Source: Microbispora sp. ZYX-F-249 (GTDB lineage: Bacteria; Actinomycetota; Actinomycetes; Streptosporangiales; Streptosporangiaceae). From it: a stretch of DNA of 64,000 bases. Positions 34,005 to 42,509 of this stretch are shown here, piece after piece. The stretch is taken from contig NZ_JBDJAW010000003.1 in NCBI RefSeq assembly GCF_039649665.1, positions 248,001 through 312,000 of the forward strand. Reading direction: 5' to 3'. The notes under the pieces were generated by a model. That model saw only the letters and a program-made list of their open reading frames with translations. It ran no database searches and was not told the DNA's origin. Numbering within the stretch: position 1 is the first letter of the stretch; every line of letters starts with the position of its first letter. Made by a program: the position numbers and the translations under genes.

Positions 34005-34154
34005 CTAGGGATTGAAGATACTGACGCCACCGGGGCCGACGAGGAATCCGATGACGATGAGGACGATCCCCCAGAGGATGTCCCGACGGGCCAGGATCAC
34101 GTAGATCCCGGCGATTACCAGTACCACGGCGATGATCCAAAGCAGAGTAGCCAT
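34005..34154 (-). CDS. GPGG-motif small membrane protein
   Basis: A 49-residue protein with two hydrophobic segments (LLWIIAVVLVIAGIYVIL and WGIVLIVIGFLV) and the C-terminal motif GPGGVSIFNP. This defines the actinobacterial GPGG-motif small membrane protein family of unknown role. ATG 34154 follows the sense of the membrane segment; a longer frame upstream is not membrane-like. Confidence 0.75.
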   Translation of the reverse strand: MATLLWIIAVVLVIAGIYVILARRDILWGIVLIVIGFLVGPGGVSIFNP

Positions 34155-34262
34155 GGCCCTCCACTGCCCGTACAAAGGGTCTCGTAACATCATTCAGGCC
34201 TGGGGCCGATCGAATTTGCCTTCGCAGCGCTCATTGTTACGTTTGCTTGACAATAATCGGGC

Positions 34263-35237
34263 ATGTGGTCATACATGACCACTTTCGGCTATTTCCTGTC
34301 CAGTGAGGAACATGATCCGAAGGAGCTGGTCCGCCAGGCGAAACTCGCCGAGGAGGCCGGCTTCGAGGCGTTGTGGATCTCGGACCACTATCACCCGTGG
34401 CTGGACGAGCAGGGCGAGAGCTCGTTCGTGTGGTCCGTCATCGGGGCCGTCTCGCAGGCCACGTCGCTGCCGGTGACCACCGCCGTCACCTGCCCCATCA
34501 TCCGCGTCCACCCGGCGATCATCGCCCAGGCCGCGGCGACCGCCCAGATCCTGCTGGACGGCAGGTTCCGGCTCGGGGTCGGCACGGGCGAGGCGTTGAA
34601 CGAGCACATCCTGGGCGACCAGTGGCCTCCGGCCGAGGAGCGCCAGCGCATGCTGGAGGAGGCTCTCGACGTCATCAGGGAGCTGTGGACCGGCGAGCTG
34701 GTGACGTACCACGGTGAGTTCTACGAGGTGGACACGGCCCGGCTGTACTCGCTGCCGGACCGGCCCCCGCCGATCTACATCTCGGGCTTCGGGCCCAAGT
34801 CCGTCGAGCTCGCGGGCCGGCTCGGCGACGGCTACATCCACACCGCGCCCGCCGCCGACATGGTGGAGGCGTTCCACAAGGCGGGCGGCGAGGGCAAGCC
34901 GTGCGCCGCCGGGCTGAAGGTGTGCTGGGCGGACGACGAGGCCGAGGCGCGCAGGACCGTACACCGGCTCTGGCCCAACCAGGGGATCCCGGGCGAGGCC
35001 GCACAGCTGCTGCCGCTGCCCCGGCACTTCGAGCAGCTCTCGCAGCTCGTCACGGAGGAGGCCGCGACCCGGTCAACGCCCTGCGGACCCTCCCCGGAGG
35101 CGCACCTGAACGCGATCCGCGAGTACGTGGACGCCGGCTTCGACGAGGTCTACGTCAACCAGATCGGCCCGGACCAGGACGGGTTCTTCGAGTTCTACGC
35201 GACGCGGATCCTGCCGCGCCTGCGGGAAGCGCGCTGA
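34263..35237 (+). CDS. LLM-class F420-dependent oxidoreductase (TIGR03557-like)
   Basis: A 324-residue TIM-barrel enzyme. FGYFLSSEEHDPKELVRQAK, AGFEALWISDHYHPW and LGVGTGEALNEHI follow the luciferase-like F420-dependent family related to glucose-6-phosphate dehydrogenase Fgd. The start is taken as ATG 34263, although ATG 34275 is also possible. It uses the deazaflavin F420, which is typical of actinobacteria. The substrate is unknown. It stands alone, with a hairpin after it. Confidence 0.87.
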   Translation: MWSYMTTFGYFLSSEEHDPKELVRQAKLAEEAGFEALWISDHYHPWLDEQGESSFVWSVIGAVSQATSLPVTTAVTCPIIRVHPAIIAQAAATAQILLDGRFRLGVGTGEALNEHILGDQWPPAEERQRMLEEALDVIRELWTGELVTYHGEFYEVDTARLYSLPDRPPPIYISGFGPKSVELAGRLGDGYIHTAPAADMVEAFHKAGGEGKPCAAGLKVCWADDEAEARRTVHRLWPNQGIPGEAAQLLPLPRHFEQLSQLVTEEAATRSTPCGPSPEAHLNAIREYVDAGFDEVYVNQIGPDQDGFFEFYATRILPRLREAR

Positions 35238-35249
35238 CAGCGCGGAGCG

Positions 35250-35276
35250 GCGCGACCGCGGTGCACGCGGTCGCGC
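35250..35276. terminator. Hairpin terminator after the F420-dependent enzyme
   Basis: An 11-bp stem (GCGCGACCGCG with CGCGGTCGCGC) lies between convergent genes and is followed by TGTCTCT. Confidence 0.7.
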
Positions 35277-35282
35277 TGTCTC

Positions 35283-35774
35283 TCAGGCGTCGTCCTTGAC
35301 CAGGCGCAGCGACAGGAGCGGCTGGATGAACCAGAGCCAGCCGGACAGCAGCGCCACACCCGCACCGATCAGCGCCGTCGGCCACATGCCGGTCAGCGCG
35401 TCCATGACCAGGGCGGTGGAGCACGCCATGGACACGGCCAGGGCGAGTCCGCCGGCCACGCCGAGCCGGTTCGCCCGGTGCAGCAGCAGCTCCTTGAGTC
35501 CCGACCGGAACAGGATCCGGTGCTGGGTCGCCGGAGCGATCAGGCAGATGGACGCGACCGCCGCGGTCACGACCGCGGTGTAGAACAGCCAGTTCCCGGT
35601 CGCGTCGATCTTCTCGAAACCGGCGGAGAACGGGAGCGTCAGCAGGAACGCGAACAGCACCTGCACGCCCGTCGCGGCCACCCGCAGGCCCTGCAGCAGC
35701 TCGCCCAGCTCGCGGTCGACGCGCTCCTTCGGATGCTCGTCGGTGTTCTCCAACGGCTCCAGCACCTCGCTCAT
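35283..35774 (-). CDS. DUF6328 family membrane protein
   Basis: A 163-residue protein with a charged N-terminus (ERVDRELGELLQGLRVAATG) and four hydrophobic segments, the pattern of the actinobacterial DUF6328 family. QVLFAFLLTLPFSAGF and CLIAPATQHRILFR are recognisable parts. Function unknown. It lies 55 bases downstream of the DUF1360 gene on the same strand. Confidence 0.78.
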   Translation of the reverse strand: MSEVLEPLENTDEHPKERVDRELGELLQGLRVAATGVQVLFAFLLTLPFSAGFEKIDATGNWLFYTAVVTAAVASICLIAPATQHRILFRSGLKELLLHRANRLGVAGGLALAVSMACSTALVMDALTGMWPTALIGAGVALLSGWLWFIQPLLSLRLVKDDA

Positions 35775-35829
35775 GCCGCCTCCCCGCCCCGCGGCGCGAA
35801 GTCAGGTCGTGCGGTGCCGGTCCGCTCGC

Positions 35830-36330
35830 TCATTCAGCCGCCTTCATCAGGCGCGCGTAGGCGAGCTGGAGCCAGTCGGAGATCGCCACGGCCGCCATGG
35901 TGGCCCCAGCCAGCCGGGTCACCCGAGGGAAGAACACGGTGCCCGCCGCGTATCCGGTGGCGATCCACTGGGACAGGCAGAACGGGCAGGTCAGCAGCTC
36001 GCCCACGGCATGCTGCAGTCCGTGGCCGCGGACCTCCTCCTTGAGCTCCGCCGGCCCGGAGACCCCCTCGTACCGGGTGAAGGGGGCGCGGATGGGGCTG
36101 GTGACCGGGTCCTTCGCGAGCGTCCGCGAGAGCCGGTGCGTGAACAGCCCCATGAGCATGAGGTCCATCACTTTGATTTTCTCGGGGCCCGTGCGGCCCG
36201 TCAGTTTCGCCGCGGTCAGCAGCGCCCCCACGGCCCCGCCGTACACCGCGAGAACCCGTGTGTACGAGGCGAGCGGACGGCTCTCCTCGCCCTCGTACTC
36301 GCGCTTGATCTCCTGGAGGGTCTCGGTCAT
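35830..36330 (-). CDS. DUF1360 membrane protein
   Basis: A 166-residue protein. A hydrophobic N-terminal region (YTRVLAVYGGAVGALLTAAK) is followed by the diagnostic LTCPFCLSQWIATGYAAGT, in which the CPFC pair and Trp define DUF1360. The two cysteines may be structural or bind metal. It resembles sporulation-linked YjcA. It starts at ATG 36330 and is first in a two-gene unit with DUF6328. Function unknown. Confidence 0.82.
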   Translation of the reverse strand: MTETLQEIKREYEGEESRPLASYTRVLAVYGGAVGALLTAAKLTGRTGPEKIKVMDLMLMGLFTHRLSRTLAKDPVTSPIRAPFTRYEGVSGPAELKEEVRGHGLQHAVGELLTCPFCLSQWIATGYAAGTVFFPRVTRLAGATMAAVAISDWLQLAYARLMKAAE

Positions 36331-36385
36331 GAGCGCGCCCTACCCGGGATTGTTTGCGGCGAACATGGCTGGGCAAGCGACGTGA

Positions 36386-36982
36386 GTGGGTAGTCACAGT
36401 CACGAAGTCACCGACGCGATTCTTGAAACGCTCAAGCGCGCCGGGGCCGGTCTCAAGGAGGCCGGGGTGCGCTTCGCCCTGGCCGGAGGCTGCGCCGGCT
36501 ACGCGAGGGGCGCCGCGCCATCACTGCACGACGTCGACTTCGCCTTGGTCGAGGAAGACGTCCCGCTCGCGCTGAAAACCCTGGAGAGCCTGGGTTTCCG
36601 GACCGCGAAACCACCGGAGGACTGGCTGGTCAAGGCGTTCGACGAGGAAGGTGTGCTCGTCGACCTGATCTTCTCACTCGCCGACAGGCCCGTGACCGAG
36701 GCCATGATCGCTCGAGCCGAGCCGATCAACACCGCCGCGCTGAGCCTGCCCGTCCTCGAAGCCACCGACCTTGTGATCTCCTGGATCCTGCCGCTGTCGG
36801 AGCACGCCTGCGACTACGGCTCGCTGCTGCCGATGGTCCGCGCCATGCGGGAGCAGGTCGACTGGGACCGGGTCGCCTCGGTCGCCGCGCCGTCGCCGTA
36901 CGCATCGACGTTCGTCACGCTCCTGGAGCGGCTGCACATCATCGCCCCTACGACACCTCGGCCCGACAGCACCTGGCCCTGA
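36386..36982 (+). CDS. Nucleotidyltransferase-fold protein
   Basis: A 198-residue protein. FALAGGCAGYARGAAPSLHD followed by VDFALV gives the GG..DxD pattern of the polymerase-beta-like nucleotidyltransferases (AbiEii/MNT type). The remainder is helical. It starts at GTG 36386. Such proteins may act as antitoxins, toxins or tRNA/antibiotic modifiers. No HEPN partner lies directly beside it, although a HEPN-like gene lies 4 kb away. A strong terminator follows. Confidence 0.72.
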   Translation: MGSHSHEVTDAILETLKRAGAGLKEAGVRFALAGGCAGYARGAAPSLHDVDFALVEEDVPLALKTLESLGFRTAKPPEDWLVKAFDEEGVLVDLIFSLADRPVTEAMIARAEPINTAALSLPVLEATDLVISWILPLSEHACDYGSLLPMVRAMREQVDWDRVASVAAPSPYASTFVTLLERLHIIAPTTPRPDSTWP

Positions 36983-37052
36983 GAGGCCCGCTCCGGCCGC
37001 CGTCCCGGTCCATGCGGAGGAGGGGCCGGGAGGGACCTCCGGGGGAGAAAAG

Positions 37053-37088
37053 AAGGGGGCCGTGCCGCCACGGCGGCGCGGCCCCCTT
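37053..37088. terminator. Bidirectional terminator
   Basis: A 17-bp stem with one wobble or mismatch (AAGGGGGCCG at the left end, CGGCCCCCTT at the right) and a two-base loop lies between the convergent nucleotidyltransferase and PRC-barrel genes. Confidence 0.75.
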
Positions 37089-37094
37089 CCGCCG

Positions 37095-37457
37095 TCACAT
37101 GGACGAAGTGCGGGGGAAACGCCCGTAGTACTCCCCGACGCGGTCCCGGTAGCCCGGCTCGCTCATCGCCGCCTCGTTGAACTCCGGCGCGTTCTTGATC
37201 TCCTGTTTGGTGCGGCTGACGAAGACCTTGCGATCCTGGAAGTCGATCCTCGTCACCACACTCGCGGGGAGCATGACCTTCTTGCCGAAGATCCACGGGC
37301 CCGTGTCCACGACGATGTAGCTCTGGCCCGCCTCATAGGTGGCCTCGTCCACGGAGCCGATCTTCCCGTCCACGGCCTGCACGTCGTATCCGGCGATGTC
37401 CATCTGCTGTCCCGTGCCGCTCACGGTGTCGGAATACGACCAGAGATCCGGTGTCAT
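37095..37457 (-). CDS. PRC-barrel domain protein
   Basis: A 120-residue soluble protein. IAGYDVQAVDGKIGSVDEAT and SYIVVDTGPWIFGKKVMLPA are the two strands-and-turn segments of a PRC-barrel. VFVSRTKQEIKNAPEF and YRDRVGEYYGRF follow. PRC barrels bind protein or RNA partners in actinobacterial stress proteins. The start is ATG 37457 with GGGAG upstream. Function unknown. Confidence 0.8.
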   Translation of the reverse strand: MTPDLWSYSDTVSGTGQQMDIAGYDVQAVDGKIGSVDEATYEAGQSYIVVDTGPWIFGKKVMLPASVVTRIDFQDRKVFVSRTKQEIKNAPEFNEAAMSEPGYRDRVGEYYGRFPRTSSM

Positions 37458-37617
37458 GGTGCTCACTCCCTTCGTCGTCACTCTCCGTACCCGAAGGGGA
37501 GAAGGGGAACATCCCGGACACGTAAGGGCAGGACATCATCTGGTCGCCCGCCATCCGCCACGACCGGTCACGCCGTGGCGCGGAACACCTCCGGATGCCG
37601 CTACTCTTATGGGGCGG

Positions 37618-37691
37618 GCGCCGCTAGCTCAGTTGGTTAGAGCAGCTGACTCTTAATCAGCGGGTCCGGGGTTCGAGTCCCTGGCGGCGCA
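37618..37691 (+). tRNA. tRNA-Lys (anticodon CTT), second copy
   Basis: Identical over all 74 bases to the copy at 12593-12666, with the same acceptor, anticodon and T arms, and without an encoded CCA. The upstream sequence differs, so the copies are separate transcription units. Confidence 0.97.
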
Positions 37692-37698
37692 CCACAAG

Positions 37699-37731
37699 AA
37701 GGCCCGGGTCGGCACAGCCGACCTGGGCCTT
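37699..37731 (+). terminator. Hairpin terminator after second tRNA-Lys
   Basis: A 14-bp stem (AAGGCCCGGGTCGG with CCGACCTGGGCCTT) with one mismatch or wobble and a TTT tail, seven bases after the tRNA. It resembles the hairpin after the first copy. Confidence 0.75.
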
Positions 37732-37856
37732 TCGCATTCGGGGCGCCGGGAGTCATCTCGTGAGGTCGGCTCGCCGCCGGAGCATCCTGACCGCGCCGGA
37801 CGGCGAACGCTTCCAGGCTTGGGGCAGTGGGCCGGCCCGTACGCGGGGGCGCGGTG

Positions 37857-38057
37857 TCAGCGGGAGGTCTCGTACCAGTGGTAGGGGATCGACCAGTCCC
37901 AGTGCTCGGTCTCCTCCTGCTCGCGTGCGAGGTGGGCCGCGTCGGGGGCCCAGGTCAGCGTGCAGGCGACGCCGAACTGGGCGGCCCAGTACCGGCCGAG
38001 CCGTACGAATCCCTGGCCGAGAGCGAAGACCATCCGCTTCACCAGCGACAACACCAT
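37857..38057 (-). CDS. Small hypothetical protein
   Basis: A 66-residue protein starting at ATG 38057 with AAGGAG nine bases upstream. It is rich in aromatic residues (HWDWSIPYHWYETSR at the C-terminus) and has a moderately hydrophobic N-terminal half (LVKRMVFALGQGFVRLGRYW). No family is recognised. The AT-rich stretch at 38110-38140 may hold its promoter. Codon use and the ribosome site make it a probable gene. Confidence 0.5.
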   Translation of the reverse strand: MVLSLVKRMVFALGQGFVRLGRYWAAQFGVACTLTWAPDAAHLAREQEETEHWDWSIPYHWYETSR

Positions 38058-38223
38058 CGGGCACCACTCCTTGCACGATCAGGCTCGGCACCAATGTGGC
38101 CCAGATCACCAGGTATCTGGAAATAAAGATTTAATCTGCCCGAATCCTCCATGTAAATGCCCAGAGGGTACGAGATGCGCCCCACGGCCGTACGCGTGAC
38201 CTTGCGGCGGGAGGATGTCGGGC

Positions 38224-39123
38224 ATGGCACCCTTCGAGATCGGTGAGACCGCCCTGGTGGTGGAGGTTCCCCCGGCCGAGCCCCTGGCCGGGGGCCTGCG
38301 GGAACGCTACGGCTTCTCCCCGGCGTACGGCATGCCCGCCCACGTCAGCGTCCTGTGTCCGTTCCTGCCGCGTGAGCGCCTCGACGCCGGCGTGCTCGCC
38401 GGCCTGCGGAACCTGTTCGCGGCGCGGCGGCCGTTCGAGGTCGCGTTCGCACGGGCCGCCCGTTCCGGGGACGTGCTCCACCTCGCCCCGGAGCCGGACG
38501 GCCCGGTGCGGGAGCTCACGGAGGCGGTGGCGGGCCGCTGGCCGGAGGCCGTGCCCTACGGAGACGGGCCCGCCGTGCCGCACTTCGCGCTCGCGGAGGG
38601 ACTGCCCGGCGACGCGGGTCAGGCGGCCGGGCCTCCCGTGACGACGCACGCCGGCGGTGTGACGCTGCGGGTCTTCGACGGCGAGAGCTGGCGTGCGGAG
38701 GCGTTCTTCCCGCTGGGCGAGCCGCCGGTGGCCGAGTTCGCCTTTCCCGGGCCGCTGCGCGAGCGTCTGGTCGCGGCGATCCTGAGCGGGGACAAGACGG
38801 CCACCGCGGGCCTGCTGGCGGATTACGAGCACTGCGGCGACCCCCTCCCGGTGACCGGCCGGTGGTCCGCGCTGATCGACTCGGCCGGGCGGCGCGTGGC
38901 GCTCCTGGAGACGACACAGGTGCGGGTGGTGCCGATCCGCGAGGTCGACGAGGCGTTCGCCCGCGACGAGGGCGAGGGGTACGAGACCGTCGCCCAGTGG
39001 AGGGCCGACCACGAGCGCTTCTGGACCGGCCCGGAGATGTCCGCCGTCCTCGGCGGACCACCGGTGATCGACGACGACACGCTGATCGTGGCCGAACGCT
39101 TCCGTCTGCTCGGACCCCTGTGA
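38224..39123 (+). CDS. 2H phosphoesterase (2-5 RNA ligase-like) fused to ASCH domain
   Basis: A 299-residue fusion. Residues about 5-165 resemble the LigT/2H fold with HVS at H40 and HFA at H120; the second motif lacks the usual Ser/Thr (A122). Residues about 175-299 match the ASCH (ASC-1 homology) domain: FPGPLRERLVAAILSGDKTA, then the basic and acidic core up to FWTGPEM and the terminal VAERFRLL. ASCH domains bind RNA or act on modified nucleosides. The start is ATG 38224 because GGGAGG is nine bases before it; ATG 38215 is too close. A role in RNA processing or nucleotide repair is inferred. Confidence 0.75.
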   Translation: MAPFEIGETALVVEVPPAEPLAGGLRERYGFSPAYGMPAHVSVLCPFLPRERLDAGVLAGLRNLFAARRPFEVAFARAARSGDVLHLAPEPDGPVRELTEAVAGRWPEAVPYGDGPAVPHFALAEGLPGDAGQAAGPPVTTHAGGVTLRVFDGESWRAEAFFPLGEPPVAEFAFPGPLRERLVAAILSGDKTATAGLLADYEHCGDPLPVTGRWSALIDSAGRRVALLETTQVRVVPIREVDEAFARDEGEGYETVAQWRADHERFWTGPEMSAVLGGPPVIDDDTLIVAERFRLLGPL

Positions 39124-39240
39124 CCACCTGTGGATAACGTCACGGCGCCGGTGGCCGGGCCTGACAGAATCGCTCGCACGACCCGACCGGGCGGCCGTCG
39201 AGGGCCGCCGGAGGGGCGCCGATCGGGGGAGGGCGAGCGG

Positions 39241-40581
39241 ATGATCGGGGCGAACCGGCGGCGTGCAGCCGGAGAGCGGGAAGACACGCCGCGGCGGAGC
39301 CTCGGGCCGCCGGGCGAGGCCGCCTGGAGCTTCCCCTGGTCGTCGCAGTCCCCCGGGCGGGCGGCGGAGGAGCTGGTGGCCGAGCTGCTGTCGGCGGCGC
39401 TGGAGGCGGGGCGCCGCCGTGACGAGGCCGAGTTCCGGCGATGCGTGCGGGTCCTCGCACAGGGCCAGGGGCTGCGCGAGATCGTGGACCGCGCCCTGCT
39501 GGACGCGCTGAACCGGCACGTGACACTCGCCTGGGAGCGCGGCTGGCAGCCCGCCGACGTCGTCCGGCTGGCCGGGCGGCGGCTTGAGGCCCGGCACGTC
39601 CGCCTCGCGACCGACGCCGTCGCGGCCGAGATGCGGGCCTACGCCGCGGCGACGGTGGACGAGCGCTGGCTGGACCAGCTCGCGGCCGTCGGTGCGACGG
39701 TGTGGTGGAGCCGCGACGGGGAGTACCTCCGCGAGGACGGCGACCGGATCGGGATGGTCGCCTGCGCGCTGCGGGTGATCCGGCTACTGGCCACGCTGCC
39801 GTCGCTGGAACGGCTGTGCCCGGTGCCGGGAACGGCCCGCCGTACGCCCGGCTCCCCCGGCGGCGCCGTGGACGAACGGATGCTCGCCCGGGTGCGGGCA
39901 CTGCTGGCCAAAGCCGAGTCGACCGAGTTCGAGGCGGAGGCCGAGACGTTCACCGCAGCGGCCCAGTCGCTGATGGCCCGGCACAGCATCGATGCCGCGT
40001 TGCTGGCCGCGCGGACGGCCGGTCAGGGAGGAGCCGGGCGGCCGGAGGGACGCCGGCTGGGCGTCGACGCGCCCTACGAGGGTCCGAAGGCGATGCTGCT
40101 GGACGTCATCGCCTCGGCCAACCACTGCCGCTCGGTGTGGAGCCGGCATTTCGGGTTCGCCACCGTGCTCGGGTTCCCCGCGGACCTGGCCGCGGTGGAG
40201 GTGCTGTTCACCTCCCTGCTGGTGCAGGCCACCACGGCGATGACGCTCGCGGGGTCCCGCCGTGACGGCCTCGGCCGTTCCCGCACGCGGTCGTTCCGGC
40301 AGTCGTTCCTCGCGGCGTACGCGCAGCGCATCGGCGAGCGGCTGCGGGAGGCGGCGGGACAGGCGATGCGGGAGGCCTCCGCCGACACCGGGCGCGACCT
40401 GCTGCCGGTGCTGGCGGCACGGGAGGCCGAGGTCGAGGCGAGAGTGGAGGAGCTCTTCCCGACACTGACCATGGTCGGCGCGGGCGCGATCAGCAACCGG
40501 GAGGGCTGGATCTCGGGCCGGGCCGCCGCCGACCGTGCCGTCCTCGACCCGCGCGCCAAGGTCACCCGGGGAGGCGCGTGA
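39241..40581 (+). CDS. DUF2786 domain protein
   Basis: A 446-residue soluble protein. The conserved DUF2786 segment is at about residues 218-255: MLARVRALLAKAESTEFEAE followed by AETFTAAAQSLMARHSID. The N-terminal 200 residues are Arg/Ala-rich and helical, with no known domain. The rest continues helical with a SRRDGLGRSRTRSFRQSFL stretch. The function of DUF2786 is unknown, and it sometimes occurs with phage or RNA-related genes. The start is ATG 39241 with GGGGGA upstream. It is convergent with the broken HEPN-like gene. Confidence 0.75.
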   Translation: MIGANRRRAAGEREDTPRRSLGPPGEAAWSFPWSSQSPGRAAEELVAELLSAALEAGRRRDEAEFRRCVRVLAQGQGLREIVDRALLDALNRHVTLAWERGWQPADVVRLAGRRLEARHVRLATDAVAAEMRAYAAATVDERWLDQLAAVGATVWWSRDGEYLREDGDRIGMVACALRVIRLLATLPSLERLCPVPGTARRTPGSPGGAVDERMLARVRALLAKAESTEFEAEAETFTAAAQSLMARHSIDAALLAARTAGQGGAGRPEGRRLGVDAPYEGPKAMLLDVIASANHCRSVWSRHFGFATVLGFPADLAAVEVLFTSLLVQATTAMTLAGSRRDGLGRSRTRSFRQSFLAAYAQRIGERLREAAGQAMREASADTGRDLLPVLAAREAEVEARVEELFPTLTMVGAGAISNREGWISGRAAADRAVLDPRAKVTRGGA

Positions 40582-40671
40582 TCCGACCCCGCGACGCCCC
40601 GGCCGCGGCAGGTGCCCGACGGCCCCGGCCAACGTCAACGCCGGCGGCACGGGCCGGCCGTGCGTCGGGCC

Positions 40672-42287
40672 TCAGGCATCGAGCAACTCGTGCGGCCCCC
40701 AGCCGTCGGCGTCCTCCACCACCCGCAGGGCCAGCTCCGCGGGGCCGGCCATGTCGAGCGGGGTGACGCCCGAGACCGCGTGACCGTGCGCGAGCCGGTC
40801 CAGTGCGGCGCCCACGAGCGGCCCGGCCGTCCGTACGGTCGAGGGCAGCGCGATGGATCGCGTCGAACCGCCGTGCAGCACGATGTTGCGCTGCCGGTAG
40901 AGGCGCCGGAAGCAACCGCGCAGATAGCGCTCCACGCGGCCGAGGGTCACGGACGGTGCGGCGACCAGCTCGCGCATCCGTCCGAGCGCGGCCGTGGTGA
41001 CGGGGTCGTCCACGCGCACGACCGGCTCCCCGCTCAGCCACCGGACCATCCGCCTGGCGCGTTCGCGGTTGTTGCCGCCGAGCACGTCGAGGTCGCGGCA
41101 CAGGCGAGGGTCTTCCTCGCGGATCCGCGCGTCGTAGCTGAGGGCGGTCAGTTCGGCGCGTGGCCAGCCCGCCGCCACCAGCGCGGCGGCCCGGTCCGCG
41201 GCCACCGCCCGCCCCTCCTCGCGGTCGGCTTCGTCGGTGTCGCAGAAGAGCAGCGACTCGATGGCGGCCCAGGCTCCCGCCACGGCCGTGCTCGGCGAGC
41301 TCTCCGTGAGCGGCGCGGCGAGTTCGAGCGCGTCGTCGATGCGCAGCCCGTGCGCACCGGCGTCGGGCAGGTCGTAGAGCACGCCGACGCGTTCCAGCGA
41401 CAGCACGGTCACCGCGGGGTCGCCCCGCCGGAAGTCCTGTGGTTCGGTCAGCCCCGAGATGAACACCTTGGGGTAGACGTCCAGCGCCGTCTGCCCCCGC
41501 CGGTACCGCACCCTGTTGCGGACCCGGTCGAACGACTCGGTGACCTGCTGCACCGCCGAGACGTGGTCGCGAGCCCGTACGCGAACAGCAGGCCTCCGCT
41601 CGCGCGAACGCCCGTAACCTGTGGAAACTCCGTCAGCAGCCGCTGGCGCACCTCCTCCTGCGACAGCCAGTGCGAGGACTTCAGCGCGACCTGCGGCGCG
41701 GGCACCTTGTCCTGGAGGACGATCACTCCCTCGTAGCCGAGGTCGCCACGTGATTCCAGCTCGATGAGGAGATCGATCAGGTCGACCGGGTCGGCCGATC
41801 CGGCGAGCCGTGTCTTGATCTCACGCCGGAGGAAATCCTGATGAAAGCCCTCGTCCAGGAGGTGAGCGGCGATGCACCGGGCGGAACGTTCCACATGAAC
41901 GCGGCCAGAGGTGAGGAGATCGCGCCAACGACGAAGATAGCCGTCGGCCACGAGGTCCGACAGGAGCGCCAGCGCGCGCTGGCTGCGGGCACCCGGCTTG
42001 ATCGGCCTGACGCAGATCTGGTGCAGGTGCCGGCGGATCAGCCCGTCTCCCAATGCGCTGTCGGTCTTGAGCCTGGGGAGCAGCGACTCCCGGGCATACC
42101 ATGCGAGGGAGGCCTGCGAGAGGACGTGGCGTCCCACCCAGTCGGCCGCCTCCACCGCCTCGCGCAGGGCGAGGACCGTGCCCACGTCCCACAGGCGGCG
42201 CTGCCAGGGACGCCACGATTCCAGCAACTCCTGGATCCGGGCGGTGACCAGAGCACCGGTTTCAGGCCTGCTGCTGACGGCTCCCAT
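40672..42287 (-). pseudogene. Protein with C-terminal HEPN-like RNxxxH motif, frameshifted
   Basis: Two overlapping frames give one protein. The N-terminal 240 residues read from ATG 42287 up to FAYGL. The C-terminal part resumes one base out of frame as ARDHVSAVQQVTESFDRVRN. The shift is at a GGG run near 41574-41576; one more G restores YGARDHVSAV. Intact length would be about 538 residues. The N-terminal half is helical with no known domain. The C-terminus holds RQRNIVLHGG, matching the HEPN/Apea RNxxxH ribonuclease motif (40873-40890). It could be a defence ribonuclease or an abortive-infection protein. Sequencing error is as likely as decay. Confidence 0.7.
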
Positions 42288-42509
42288 CGGCGAGGTACCC
42301 CTTCGACTGAGTGACTGCTGCGTTACTGCTTGCGCACAGCCCGCCGGGGAAAGTACTCTCAGAAGGAACTTAGGCAGGGGAGTCGCCCGGAAGGGCCGCT
42401 CCCCATCGCCTTTTCCGGGGGGTGTGCGGCACCCAGTGTGGCCGATCGAAGACTCGCTGATCACTGTTTTCGCACATCTCGTGTACGTTGCGTGACCGTC
42501 TTCCGGAGG

